47,929 bases of DNA from an uncultured Bacteroidales bacterium (GCA_947169105.1 CAMVOL010000017.1:1-47929); one strand, 5' to 3'. Shown: positions 1 to 8,057, counted from the stretch's first letter. A program made the numbers and translations. The notes: generated from the sequence alone by a model not told the origin.

Positions 1-412
1 TGAGGTCGTGGGCTTCGATAAAGGTGTTGACGATGGTGGGGGCGGTGTACCACCAAACGGGGAAGCCGATCCACACGGTGTCGTAGTCGGCGATGTTCTC
101 GCAACGGCCCTTGATGGCGGGACGTGAACTCTTGTCCTTCATTTCCAACGTGGAACGCGAGTTTTTGTCGCGCCAGTTGAGGTCGGCATCGGTGTACGGC
201 ACCTCCGGAGTGATTTCATAGAGGTCGGCATTGTACTGTTGGGCCAATTTCTGTGCGGCAGCCTTGGTGGTGCCCGTGGCCGAGAAGTAAACGATTAAGG
301 TCTTGTTCATTTCTTTGTTCTCCTTTCCTTGATTTTGGGTTTGGTTTTCTTGTGCGCAGCCGTTCAGACTTACCATAAGAAGTGCTGCCATGATGAATGC
401 TAATTTTTTCAT
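1..412 (-). CDS. Flavodoxin-family lipoprotein, C-terminus cut by contig end
   Basis: The reading frame starts at the ATG whose complement ends at 412 and runs off the left edge, giving 137 residues. The first 19 residues are a lipoprotein signal peptide ending in the lipobox Leu-Asn-Gly-Cys (Cys19), so the protein is probably membrane-anchored. A flavodoxin fold follows: the phosphate-binding loop reads VYFSATGTTKAAA and a later strand reads WIGFPVWWYTAP, typical of flavodoxin-4 type proteins that bind FMN. These act as one-electron carriers or quinone reductases; the specific partner is not visible. It lies 26 bases downstream of the YjbR gene on the same strand and may share its transcript. 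The last part of the domain is missing because the contig ends. Confidence 0.85.
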   Translation of the reverse strand, partial: MKKLAFIMAALLMVSLNGCAQENQTQNQGKENKEMNKTLIVYFSATGTTKAAAQKLAQQYNADLYEITPEVPYTDADLNWRDKNSRSTLEMKDKSSRPAIKGRCENIADYDTVWIGFPVWWYTAPTIVNTFIEAHDL

Positions 413-438
413 TGATTATCCTCCTTTATACACATTTT

Positions 439-810
439 TTATTGTAAATATTTCTGTCGTATTGCTTTTGGAAGTTTCGATGCCACAAGTTGATACGATT
501 CATGAATCCATTCCTGAACCAGTGTATCTTTTATCTGTTCGTAATACACATCACTCCAATGCTTCTTGTTCCAATGCCAAGCAGGTGTCACTGCAGAGAA
601 CTGCTCGCGAAGTTCTTCATTCCTTTCAGGTGATAGCTTCAGGGCCAGTCTCGGCTCAGCATCCTTCATATCGTGCTCACCACCGCCCAACCAAAGGCAG
701 ACGAATATCTTCCCTTCCAGTCGGAAGGTGAGGATATCATCGCCAAACGGCTGGTCTTCGGTCACGCCGTAAAGTGACAGGGTGTAGTCTCGTACTTGCT
801 CGATGTTCAT
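439..810 (-). CDS. MmcQ/YjbR family protein
   Basis: This 123-residue protein has the length and pattern of the MmcQ/YjbR family (CyaY-like fold): an N-terminal helix, a strand with the GDDILTFRLEGKIF segment, a LALKLSPER segment, and a conserved aromatic stretch with PAWHWNKKHW. Members are often annotated DNA-binding but their cellular role is not established. The start at 810 lies 24 bases after the Fic stop and the flavodoxin gene follows 26 bases downstream, so the three may form one transcript from the Fic promoter. No unusual features. Confidence 0.85.
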   Translation of the reverse strand: MNIEQVRDYTLSLYGVTEDQPFGDDILTFRLEGKIFVCLWLGGGEHDMKDAEPRLALKLSPERNEELREQFSAVTPAWHWNKKHWSDVYYEQIKDTLVQEWIHESYQLVASKLPKAIRQKYLQ

Positions 811-834
811 TTATATTTTTTTTGCGGATGTATA

Positions 835-1872
835 TCAAAAATATTCCCTTACGGCGAATTCGAACTGCTCCATGAAAATTTGCTTGAAAGCATGGAGGTT
901 GTTCTGTTCGTAGAAGATGAGCATGGCTTTCTTGTAGTTGATGGAGTCAACCGAGCGGAAGCTCAGCGGGCAATAGCCGTTGGCTATCAGGATGGCATTG
1001 CTTGTGATGCGGGCAGTTCGCTTGTTGCCGTCGGAGAAGGCTTGGATGTAGGACAGAAGGACCAATGTCAGCAGCGCTTTCTCGAAGATGTTTTCCTTGC
1101 CGTTGATCAGGTCGCAGGTGTCGCGCAAAGCCTCACGAATTTGAAACTCATTGTCTAAGGGATGGTAATTGGTTCCTGTGATACCCACACGGCGGTGACG
1201 GATGCCTTTGTCCACAGACAGTTCCTTGGTGAGCAGCTGATGGATATCCTCGATGTGGCTCACGGTGAGTTCCTGCAGATAATCAGGATTGTCAAGGATA
1301 AAGCGCAGGGCATCCTTATGGTTCAGAAGCATTACGGCCTCCTCTTTTGTCTTTCCGCTAGCCGTCTTGCTTTCGCGCAGCAGCCGCTCGGTCTCCAGCA
1401 GCGAATAGGTGTTGCCTTCAATCTGCGACGATTTCCAACTGAGGTCAATCCCCAGACGTTCCATCTCCTTGCGGTATTCGTTGTCCGTCATCTCGCTGAC
1501 ATGCCGGCGAAATTCGGCTTGCAACTCATCAAGATGGGCTTTCTCCTCATTGGAGAACAGCTCCACATGGGGCAGCTGTTCCCTAATCAGTTCAAAGTTG
1601 AAAGATGTTTGCACCTGACGCTCGTCAATATCCTGTGCAAAGTATGTGTCTAAGTTAAGAGGCATCAGCAGATGGGCCTGGTCGGAAAGATGGTAGCGGG
1701 TGGCGCGCGCTTTCCCTTCCATAATGATATCTCCGTTTTGTACAGCCATTGCGATAAGACGTTTCAATGTCGCCTCGCTGCCCTCAAAAGCTGTTCCTTT
1801 TGCAATTTCATCGCGCGATGAAAGCGGGTGATAATGCAGATATTGTAGTATTTCCCTTGATATATCCATCAT
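835..1872 (-). CDS. Fic-domain protein with N-terminal winged helix; catalytic His replaced by Gln
   Basis: The 345-residue protein begins with a winged-helix-like segment (about residues 1-65). It then has the class II Fic inhibitory motif (S/T)xxxE(G/N), seen as SSQIEGN with Ser148 and Glu152, and a C-terminal Fic core. The Fic signature reads QAFSDGNKRTAR, so the position of the catalytic histidine of HxFx(D/E)GN(G/K)R is Gln277 (codon CAA at 1044-1042). Active Fic enzymes use that His to transfer AMP from ATP onto a target hydroxyl. The rest of the phosphate-binding loop (DGNKR) is intact, so nucleotide binding may persist while AMP transfer may be lost. From memory, similar Gln-containing versions occur in other Bacteroidetes, so this may be a real subfamily and not decay. 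Two adjacent ATG codons at 1872 and 1869 are possible starts. Confidence 0.88.
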   Translation of the reverse strand: MMDISREILQYLHYHPLSSRDEIAKGTAFEGSEATLKRLIAMAVQNGDIIMEGKARATRYHLSDQAHLLMPLNLDTYFAQDIDERQVQTSFNFELIREQLPHVELFSNEEKAHLDELQAEFRRHVSEMTDNEYRKEMERLGIDLSWKSSQIEGNTYSLLETERLLRESKTASGKTKEEAVMLLNHKDALRFILDNPDYLQELTVSHIEDIHQLLTKELSVDKGIRHRRVGITGTNYHPLDNEFQIREALRDTCDLINGKENIFEKALLTLVLLSYIQAFSDGNKRTARITSNAILIANGYCPLSFRSVDSINYKKAMLIFYEQNNLHAFKQIFMEQFEFAVREYF

Positions 1873-1894
1873 CTATCCAGATTGAAAATCGGTG

Positions 1895-1902
1895 CAAAAG
1901 TA
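1895..1902 (-). promoter_or_regulatory. -7 box of the Fic gene
   Basis: The complement reads TACTTTTG, matching the Bacteroidetes TANNTTTG box. It lies 22 bases upstream of the ATG at 1872. Confidence 0.55.
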
Positions 1903-1920
1903 GCGACTTTTTTCCAATTA

Positions 1921-1971
1921 TCGGCTCATTTGTGGATAAAAAAAGGTGAATCTGTGCTTTATTTGAGCCGA
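1921..1971. repeat. Inverted repeat upstream of the Fic promoter
   Basis: Arms TCGGCTCA (1921-1928) and TGAGCCGA (1964-1971) are perfect inverted copies separated by 35 bases. They sit between the crcB stop (2023) and the Fic -7 box. This could be an operator for the Fic winged-helix domain or part of the 3' hairpin of the crcB transcript. No run of T follows either arm. Confidence 0.35.
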
Positions 1972-2022
1972 TTCTCCGTTTGGCCATCCATAGGATTTTG
2001 CTTTTGGGATTGCAAATATGCA

Positions 2023-2394
2023 TTATTTTGCAAGATGAACCCCGGCGGCCACAAGCAGGATGCCCAAAAGGATGCTGCCCGTTACGTAAAGCGCCAAATA
2101 CCACCAGTTTCCAGATTGGATGAGTTGCAGACTCTCTTTCGAGAAAGTGGAGAAGGTGGTGAACCCGCCGCAGAAGCCGACACTCAGGAAAAGTACCAGC
2201 TGCTGCGAGGCGTTGGCGAACCGGCTGAACAATCCCCACAGCAGGCCGATCAGCAGGCAGCCGATGAGGTTGACAAGGAAGGTGGCCCACGGGAAACCGC
2301 CGGTATATTTCAACCCTAACGAGACGAGGTAACGCAGCGCCCCGCCAACGAAACTGCCGGCCCCGACCAAAAGAATGTTTTTGAGGATGGTCAT
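2023..2394 (-). CDS. crcB: Fluoride ion channel CrcB/Fluc
   Basis: The 123-residue protein has the usual Fluc length and four hydrophobic segments. Family motifs are present: GGALRY near residues 17-22, an Asn-containing NLIGC segment in the second helix, and GFCGGFTTFSTF in the third helix, which carries the Phe residues and the TTFSTF break lining the fluoride pore. It works as an antiparallel dimer exporting fluoride across the inner membrane. The gene starts 22 bases after the stop of the DUF4143 ATPase, so it is likely co-transcribed with it. There is no room between them for a fluoride riboswitch. Confidence 0.95.
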   Translation of the reverse strand: MTILKNILLVGAGSFVGGALRYLVSLGLKYTGGFPWATFLVNLIGCLLIGLLWGLFSRFANASQQLVLFLSVGFCGGFTTFSTFSKESLQLIQSGNWWYLALYVTGSILLGILLVAAGVHLAK

Positions 2395-2416
2395 GAATGG
2401 TTAGATTTTCTAATTA

Positions 2417-3634
2417 CTAGGCTAAAAGGGGGGATTCCGTTTTCTTCAGGAACTCCGCAAGCGGGATGTGAATAATGCCCTCATATTTGCTGGAATCCAG
2501 GAATGGGGTCATTGAAATCACATATTTTGGATAGTTGTCATTGATTTTTTTGAGATTTCCGAATTCACGCTCAAAAGTTGACTCCTCGGTGATGAGGTAG
2601 GAGGCCTGAACATAAATGGTGTTGTCGCCTTTCGTTCCAACGAAGTCAATCTCTGTGGCATATATCTGCCCGACGGTTACCTTGTATCCTAAACGGATGA
2701 GGTGCTGATAGACCAGATTCTCTACAATCTTTTCGATGTCATTGGCCCGCCGTCCACCTACAATGAAATTACGCAACCCCACATCGCCGAAATAGTACTT
2801 GTCGTTACTTTCCAGCAACTTTTTCCCATGCAGATTGTACCGGGTGACATTATGCACAAGGAAAGCCTCGGTGGTCGCCTTCAAATATTTCAGAATGAGG
2901 TTTTTGGAAACTTCATTCTGGTTTGAAGTCATATAGTTTTGGATGTTGGTGGCCGACAGCGGCTTGCCGATATTGTCGCCGACATATTTGATCAGATTCT
3001 CCAAAAAAGGCACATTCCGCACCTTTTTGCGACGAACAATATCTTTCACCAGAATGGTGTTGTAAACGCCTTGGAGATACTGCCTGATCACCTCGGGATC
3101 GTCCAGTCCCATTGGACGAAGGCCGGGCAGTCCGCCATAGTTGATATATTTTCGAAGAGTATCGTCGTTGTCCTCCAACCGATGGAAAACCAAGAACTCC
3201 TCATAGCTGAGACCTTGGATGAAAATCTCGACATACCTGCCCGAAAGCAACGTCGCTAAGTCGCTTGAAAGCGTATCCGAATTGCTGCCAGTGACGATGA
3301 TGTCAATTTCAGGACTGTCGTAATAATTCCTAAGTCCCTGTTCAAATTCTTCGATTTCCTGAACCTCATCGATAAGGATATAAGTGTGCTTCTTCGGCAC
3401 CCTTTTCTCATCAATATAGGCCACCAAATCCTTGTAGTTTGCAATGAAATCGAAAGCGACTTTTTCTTTGTCAATGTAGATAACGTTGGCATCTTCTGTT
3501 TGTTTCCGCTGAACGATTTCCTTCATGACATAACTCTTTCCGACTCGGCGCTGGCCAGTCAGCACGATCAGGATGCCTTTCCCGAGCAACTTTTCTACTT
3601 TGGAGTAATAATTGGGTCTTGAAACCAGTTCCAT
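2417..3634 (-). CDS. AAA-type ATPase with DUF4143 C-terminus
   Basis: The 405-residue protein has a P-loop at residues 27-34 (GQRRVGKS) and a Walker B strand ending in YILIDEVQE. A sensor-like VTGSNS segment follows. The C-terminal part (about residues 210-390) matches DUF4143, with a nuclease-like TEIDFV segment. This family is abundant and multicopy in Bacteroidetes and archaea; biochemical function is unknown, and stress, defence and mobile-element roles have been suggested. The gene has its own promoter (-7 box at 3655-3662) overlapped by an operator-like set of inverted repeats. crcB follows 22 bases downstream. Confidence 0.9.
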   Translation of the reverse strand: MELVSRPNYYSKVEKLLGKGILIVLTGQRRVGKSYVMKEIVQRKQTEDANVIYIDKEKVAFDFIANYKDLVAYIDEKRVPKKHTYILIDEVQEIEEFEQGLRNYYDSPEIDIIVTGSNSDTLSSDLATLLSGRYVEIFIQGLSYEEFLVFHRLEDNDDTLRKYINYGGLPGLRPMGLDDPEVIRQYLQGVYNTILVKDIVRRKKVRNVPFLENLIKYVGDNIGKPLSATNIQNYMTSNQNEVSKNLILKYLKATTEAFLVHNVTRYNLHGKKLLESNDKYYFGDVGLRNFIVGGRRANDIEKIVENLVYQHLIRLGYKVTVGQIYATEIDFVGTKGDNTIYVQASYLITEESTFEREFGNLKKINDNYPKYVISMTPFLDSSKYEGIIHIPLAEFLKKTESPLLA

Positions 3635-3654
3635 ATCGCAATAATTTTACCGTG

Positions 3655-3729
3655 CAAAAATAGTAAAATCTTGTTGACTACAATGAACAAAATGAAAAAT
3701 ATTTGAATTTTGTTCATTATGATGAACAA
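3655..3729 (-). promoter_or_regulatory. Promoter and operator-like triple repeat of the DUF4143 ATPase
   Basis: On the complement, TATTTTTG (3655-3662) is the -7 box. AATGAACAAAAT at 3682-3693 is a perfect inverted copy of ATTTTGTTCATT at 3707-3718. A further half-site ATGAACAA at 3722-3729 makes a second palindrome with TTGTTCAT at 3710-3717. The innermost arm overlaps the expected -33 region (TTG at 3683-3681, 18 bases from the -7 box). This arrangement suggests a repressor site. Confidence 0.5.
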
Positions 3730-3814
3730 TTGTAAACCGCCGCGAAGGTTGGCATCCTTTTTACTCTATCTTTTTTATCCTTATGAAATGCCCTTCTTGT
3801 ACGGCGGCAAATTT

Positions 3815-4153
3815 TTACTCTCCTTCCAGATTTTCCTTCGCCTCGGCACAATTCTCCCAGATAGCGCCAACTTTGGGGCAGGTGTTCTTATCTGGGCAGT
3901 TACCACAAGTCTCGTAGCCCTTGGAGGCTACACATTTATGAACCTCGCAAAGATGGCTGCAGAAGTAGAATTTGGGGCCTTCCACACGGCACCCCATACA
4001 ATTAATGCTCTCAGGTGTAATCTGATCGGTATGATTCATTTCGCACCATTTCTTGGCAACCTCGACGCGCATCTTGTCGTCATTCTTTATTGTGGCGATG
4101 CGAGCCTCACAGGTCTCGCAGTTGATGCCACAGCATGCAATCATTTTATTCAT
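3815..4153 (-). CDS. DUF3795 cysteine-rich protein
   Basis: A 112-residue soluble protein with more than ten cysteines arranged in CxxC-like groups: ACCGINCETC at the N-terminus, INCMGC mid-protein, FCSHLCEVHKC, and CGNCPDKNTCP near the C-terminus. This is the DUF3795 pattern and implies metal or iron-sulfur binding. Function is unknown. The gene stands alone between the ATPase promoter and a small membrane protein. Confidence 0.8.
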   Translation of the reverse strand: MNKMIACCGINCETCEARIATIKNDDKMRVEVAKKWCEMNHTDQITPESINCMGCRVEGPKFYFCSHLCEVHKCVASKGYETCGNCPDKNTCPKVGAIWENCAEAKENLEGE

Positions 4154-4191
4154 GTCTCTTATTTAATTATCATTTTACATTTGGCAAAGCA

Positions 4192-4547
4192 TTACACTTT
4201 TCCAACTTTTATACCAAACTTTATTCTTTCGTCAATACGTAAACGGCCACTGTTGGTATAATGACCAACAGCAGCAACCCAATCTCCACAACGGCGTACG
4301 AGCCGAAATAGTCAACCAATGTCTGGAATTTCAGAACCCCATCCACCAGAATAACCAAAAGGGCAAACCAGCAGACAAAGAATATGGCGGCATACTTGAT
4401 TTTCCTTTTTTTTAGAATTTTCATAATTAGATTTGCTTGTTGGTGAGTGAATTGTTTATTTTTCTAATTGCAAGACTAAAAGGATAATCCCGAAACCAAT
4501 TTACACTTTTCCAATATAAAATCGGGCAATATTTTACACTTTTCCAA
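4192..4547. repeat. Three copies of a 14-bp word at the 3' ends of two genes
   Basis: TTACACTTTTCCAA occurs at 4192-4205, 4501-4514 and 4534-4547. One copy follows the stop of the small membrane protein, and the other two follow the stop of the GNAT gene. On the sense strand it reads TTGGAAAAGTGTAA, the same purine-rich style as repeats after other stop codons in this window. Confidence 0.6.
4221..4424 (-). CDS. Small two-helix membrane protein of unknown function
   Basis: A 67-residue protein starting with a very basic stretch (MKILKKRKIK) followed by two hydrophobic segments, about residues 11-31 and 43-63, joined by a short loop. It has no recognisable family motif. The positive N-terminus suggests both ends face the cytoplasm. 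It lies between the GNAT gene (126-base gap) and the DUF3795 gene (67-base gap) on the same strand. It could be a small accessory membrane protein; nothing in the context fixes a role. Confidence 0.6.
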   Translation of the reverse strand: MKILKKRKIKYAAIFFVCWFALLVILVDGVLKFQTLVDYFGSYAVVEIGLLLLVIIPTVAVYVLTKE

Positions 4548-4551
4548 CTTT

Positions 4552-5034
4552 TCATTCCCCCGCAAACCGTTTCAATGCCTCCTCGTCGAGCCGCTGCACG
4601 GTCCATTCGTCCATCGGGATAGCGCCGATGCTGCGATAGACCTTCAGGGCGGGCTCGTTCCAGTCGAGGCAGATCCACTCCATGCGGCCGCAGTGGCGCT
4701 CCACGGCGAGTTTGGCCAGATATTTCAATAGGGCTTTGCCGTAGCCGCGGCCACGTTTTTCGGGTAGAATGAAAAGATCTTCAAGATAGAGTCCCTTGCG
4801 CCCTACGAAAGTGGAGAAGTTGTGGAAGAAGAGGGCGAAGCCGACCACTACGCCGTCCTCTTCGGCGAAAACCACCTCAGCGGAACGCTCCACAAAGAGG
4901 GAATGGTGGAGGGTAACCTCGTCGGCAAACACCTCATCGGTACATTTCTCATACTCAGCAAGTTTCTTGATAAACTCAAGAACTAGTCCGGCCTCTTCGG
5001 GCTTCGCAGGGCGGATGGTGAAATGATTTTCCAT
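4552..5034 (-). CDS. GNAT family N-acetyltransferase (diamine acetyltransferase-like)
   Basis: The 160-residue protein has the GNAT fold. The acetyl-CoA-binding motif A reads LYLEDLFILPEKRGRGYG, and the R/QxxGxG/A element is RGRGYGKALL. The later ICLDWNEPALKVYRSIGA segment is the motif B helix. The N-terminal IRPAKPEEAGLVLEFIKKLAEYEK and LYLEDLFI stretches resemble spermidine/spermine N1-acetyltransferases and thialysine acetyltransferases, so a small amine is a likely substrate. The start is divergent from sulP, with about 125 bases between the two start codons. Confidence 0.88.
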   Translation of the reverse strand: MENHFTIRPAKPEEAGLVLEFIKKLAEYEKCTDEVFADEVTLHHSLFVERSAEVVFAEEDGVVVGFALFFHNFSTFVGRKGLYLEDLFILPEKRGRGYGKALLKYLAKLAVERHCGRMEWICLDWNEPALKVYRSIGAIPMDEWTVQRLDEEALKRFAGE

Positions 5035-5091
5035 GATTTTGAGTCTTTTTGAGGATGCAAAAATAAAAAATTCCCAAAATCAAAAAAATCG

Positions 5092-5099
5092 TACCTTTG
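5092..5099 (+). promoter_or_regulatory. -7 box of the sulP operon
   Basis: TACCTTTG fits TANNTTTG. It lies 60 bases upstream of the GTG at 5159. Its position shows that the in-frame ATG at 5033 is upstream of transcription start. Confidence 0.55.
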
Positions 5100-5158
5100 C
5101 CCGCTTTTATTTTAGGATAAAAATATTTTATTTACTTCTTATAACATCTTGTAAATCA

Positions 5159-6880
5159 GTGAAATTATTTGATAAGAACAATTTGAAAGGCGATATTTTT
5201 GGCGGATTGACCGCCGGTATTGTGGCCTTGCCGCTGGCTTTGGCCTTCGGTATTCAGGCGTTTGGCGTGATCAGTGTGGAGGAAGTCGGCAATATCGGCG
5301 CTATCGGTGCCTTGGCCGGCCTGACGGGCGCAATGATGCTCGGGTTCTTCGCCTCCCTTTTCGGCGGCACCCCCTCCCAGATCAGCGGCCCCACCGGCCC
5401 GATGACGGTGATTTCGGCCACCCTCATCTCCACCGTCTGGGCCACCAGCCAGCCCCACAGCATCGAAACCGTCATCGTGAGCATGGCCCTCGCCGCCATC
5501 CTCTGCGGCCTGTTCCAGATTCTGTTCGGCATCCTTAAAATCGGCAAGTACATCCGCTACATCCCCTATCCCGTCCTTTCCGGATTTATGAGCGGTATCG
5601 GCATCATCATCATCGTGCAGCAGATTTATCCGCTGCTGGGGATGAAGTCACCGGTGCTGATTGTGGATATGATTACGCAACTGCCCGCCAAAATCGGTGG
5701 CTTGGACGTGACGGCGCTGCTGCTCGGCTTGGGCACCGTGGCCATCATCTACCTTTTCCCGCTCATCACCAAGAAGATACCCGCCACGTTGGTCGCCCTC
5801 ATCGTGATGACGGTGGTGGCCGTTCTTATCCATTTCGACCCGAAACTCACCATTGGCGAGATTCCGTCCGGCTTCCCGATGCCCTTCTTTGTCGGGCACG
5901 AGGTCGGCGGTATCGAATGGCTGGCGGTCATCAAGATGGCGGTGATTCCGGCGCTCACGTTGGCTGGCCTCGGCTCCATCGACACGCTGCTCACCTCTGT
6001 GGTGGCCGACAATACGACCAAGACGAAACACAATAGCAATCAGGAGCTTATCGGACAAGGTATCGGCAATATCGCGGTCGGTATTTTCGGCGGACTTCCG
6101 GGTGCTGGTGCCACGATGCGTACGGTGGTCAATATCAATAGTGGCGGGCGTACGCGGCTTTCGGGCATGGTCCATGGCCTCTTCCTGCTGGCCGTCCTGC
6201 TCGGCCTCGGCAGCTTGGTGAAATTCGTCCCCCTTTCCGTGCTGGCCGGTATCCTCATCACGGTCGGTGTCGGAATCATTGATTTCAAGGGTCTCAAAGA
6301 CCTGCTGAAAATCCCGCGCGCCGATGCGGTGGTGCTCCTTACTGTGCTGTTCCTCACTGTTTTCGTCGATCTGCTCATCGCCGTCGGCATCGGAATGGTG
6401 ATTGCCTGCGTGCTGTTCATGAAACGTGCCAGCGACCTCGTGGAGGGCAGCTATCACCTCGACCAGATTTCCACTTTCGACAAGGAAATCCCGTGGGAAG
6501 ACGAAAAGGTGCTGACCGACGAAATCCGCAGCAAGATTTACATCCAGCGTCTGAATGGCCCCATCTTCTTCGGCTCCATCACCAAATTTCAGGAGGTGAT
6601 GAACTCCATCCCGGAGGACGCCAAGGTGGTGATCATCCGTATGCGTCTCGTCTCGTTTATGGACCAGTCGGGGCTGTACGCAATGGAGACAGCCATCAAG
6701 GACCTGCAGGCTCGCGGCGTGACCGTGCTGATGACCATCATCCAGCCGCAGCCGATGTATATGCTCACCAAGATGAACGTGATTCCCAATGTGGTGCCGC
6801 AGGATCACACCTTCGCCACCTTCGAGGATTGCGGACATTTCCTGAGCGAACAAATTGATACTTTGACATATAGCAAATAA
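5159..6880 (+). CDS. SulP family anion permease with C-terminal STAS domain
   Basis: An inner-membrane transporter of about 573 residues with the SLC26/SulP layout. About residues 1-420 are a hydrophobic core of 12-14 helices, including the GGLTAGIVALPLALAFG segment of helix 1 and the ISGPTGPMTV motif. A STAS domain follows at about residues 440-560, with VSFMDQSG marking its conserved strand-helix. Substrates in the family include sulfate, bicarbonate and dicarboxylates; this sequence alone does not decide. I chose the GTG at 5159 because it precedes VKLFDKNNLKGD, the usual N-terminus before helix 1, and because the -7 box at 5092 excludes the ATG at 5033. No ATG occurs in frame between them. 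Confidence 0.9.
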   Translation: MKLFDKNNLKGDIFGGLTAGIVALPLALAFGIQAFGVISVEEVGNIGAIGALAGLTGAMMLGFFASLFGGTPSQISGPTGPMTVISATLISTVWATSQPHSIETVIVSMALAAILCGLFQILFGILKIGKYIRYIPYPVLSGFMSGIGIIIIVQQIYPLLGMKSPVLIVDMITQLPAKIGGLDVTALLLGLGTVAIIYLFPLITKKIPATLVALIVMTVVAVLIHFDPKLTIGEIPSGFPMPFFVGHEVGGIEWLAVIKMAVIPALTLAGLGSIDTLLTSVVADNTTKTKHNSNQELIGQGIGNIAVGIFGGLPGAGATMRTVVNINSGGRTRLSGMVHGLFLLAVLLGLGSLVKFVPLSVLAGILITVGVGIIDFKGLKDLLKIPRADAVVLLTVLFLTVFVDLLIAVGIGMVIACVLFMKRASDLVEGSYHLDQISTFDKEIPWEDEKVLTDEIRSKIYIQRLNGPIFFGSITKFQEVMNSIPEDAKVVIIRMRLVSFMDQSGLYAMETAIKDLQARGVTVLMTIIQPQPMYMLTKMNVIPNVVPQDHTFATFEDCGHFLSEQIDTLTYSK

Positions 6881-6883
6881 AAA

Positions 6884-7918
6884 ATGAACGAAGACCATAC
6901 GGAACCCATCCAAAAGACGACCCCGGAACTCCCGATCCCAGACAACGGGATGACGGCAGTTACTGCGAAGGCGGTTCCGGTAAAACCCAAAAGGAGCAAG
7001 CGTTTTTGGCAGTGGCTGAAAAAAGAGCTGAAGCCAGACTTCACCACTTCTGGCATTGTTTCCACCATCATTACCATCATTGCCACGGCGTTGGTGGTGA
7101 TGCCCACTTTCATCTTCCTGCACCGTATCCTCCCCTTTGCGGGCTGGACCCACGGCATCGACCGTATCCTTCTGTTTGTCACGCTTTTCCTTGTCTTTTT
7201 CATCTTTTTAAAAACGATAAAGAAATTCGTCTGGGTCGTTCTCGGGCTGCTTTTCACCGGACTTTTTATCGGGACGATGACCGACCACTACGGATTTGAG
7301 GATGTTTATTGGGACTACCGTGGCTTCCTCTCCAACTTGGGCAATGAGGCACGGTCGCTGAAGGACTTTGAGGCGTCGGTGACGTTCCCGCGCCGGCAGA
7401 CCATCATTAATGCGGTGGAGTTCACCAACAAGGACGTGCGGGCCTTTTCGCACGCCGCCGTCAAGAAGAACTTCGTCAAATATCAGGATGGGCAGAACAA
7501 GCTGTACATCCAGTGCATTGCGGTCTGGAAGGCCATCAACGACCAGTGGGTTTATATAAAGGATCCTACTGACCGTGAGTATATTGCAAAAGCCAGTGAG
7601 TCGGTGGTGCTGTTGTCGGGCGACTGTGACGACTACAGTGTACTGATGGCGGCGTGCCTCAAGTCGATTGGCGGCACGGTGCGGTTGGTGCGGACACCCA
7701 CCCACATCTACCCGGAGCTCCGGTTCGAGTCGAAAGCCGACTTGGACAACGTCATCTACCTCATCCGCAACAAGTTGTTCCGAAAGAAGGCCCGCAACCA
7801 GACCATCCACTTCCACACTGACAACAACGGAGTGCTGTGGCTCAACATGGACTACACGGCCCCGTATCCGGGCGGCAAGTTCCTCTCGGACGAAACCACC
7901 AGTGTGCTGGAGCTGTAA
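6884..7918 (+). CDS. Transglutaminase-like membrane protein
   Basis: A 344-residue protein starting 3 bases after the sulP stop, so the two are almost certainly one operon. The N-terminal 45 residues are cytoplasmic and charged. Three hydrophobic segments follow (about residues 55-78, 88-107 and 109-127), then a soluble domain of about 210 residues. That domain has transglutaminase/protease core features: [20 protein letters not shown] with Cys248, and THIYPEL with His274, while WLNMDYT could supply the Asp. Such domains act as cysteine proteases, amidases or cross-linking enzymes, often on cell-wall or envelope proteins. The substrate and the link to anion transport are unknown. Confidence 0.75.
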   Translation: MNEDHTEPIQKTTPELPIPDNGMTAVTAKAVPVKPKRSKRFWQWLKKELKPDFTTSGIVSTIITIIATALVVMPTFIFLHRILPFAGWTHGIDRILLFVTLFLVFFIFLKTIKKFVWVVLGLLFTGLFIGTMTDHYGFEDVYWDYRGFLSNLGNEARSLKDFEASVTFPRRQTIINAVEFTNKDVRAFSHAAVKKNFVKYQDGQNKLYIQCIAVWKAINDQWVYIKDPTDREYIAKASESVVLLSGDCDDYSVLMAACLKSIGGTVRLVRTPTHIYPELRFESKADLDNVIYLIRNKLFRKKARNQTIHFHTDNNGVLWLNMDYTAPYPGGKFLSDETTSVLEL

Positions 7919-7929
7919 GCGGCGAGGTT

Positions 7930-8020
7930 GAAGGTAAAAAGTGGAAGGTAAAAAGTGGAAGGTAAAAAGTGGAAGGTAAAAAGTAGAAGGTAGAAAGTAG
8001 AAGGTAGAAGGTAGAAAGTA
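7930..8020 (+). repeat. 14-bp purine-rich tandem repeat after the sulP operon
   Basis: Four near-perfect head-to-tail units of GAAGGTAAAAAGTG are followed by GAAGGTAGAAAGTA variants and a 7-bp half unit. It starts 12 bases after the stop codon at 7918 and ends 30 bases before the next promoter. The purine-rich strand is the sense strand. Confidence 0.9.
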
Positions 8021-8049
8021 GGAGAGGATTTCTATTTGAAAAAATTTTC

Positions 8050-8057
8050 TATTTTTG
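8050..8057 (+). promoter_or_regulatory. -7 box of the 8078 gene
   Basis: TATTTTTG lies 20 bases upstream of the ATG at 8078. It rules out the TTG further upstream at 8036 as the start. Confidence 0.55.

Noticed and set aside
2395-2416. A fluoride riboswitch in front of crcB
   Set aside because: Only 22 bases separate crcB from the upstream stop, too few for the aptamer, and no fitting fold is seen.
5033-5158. An N-terminal extension of SulP starting at ATG 5033
   Set aside because: The -7 box at 5092 lies inside it, the ATG overlaps the divergent GNAT start, and the extra 42 residues do not fit the family.
5648-7153. A 501-codon open frame antisense to sulP
   Set aside because: His/Asp/Arg-rich low-complexity product typical of shadow frames, with no start signals.
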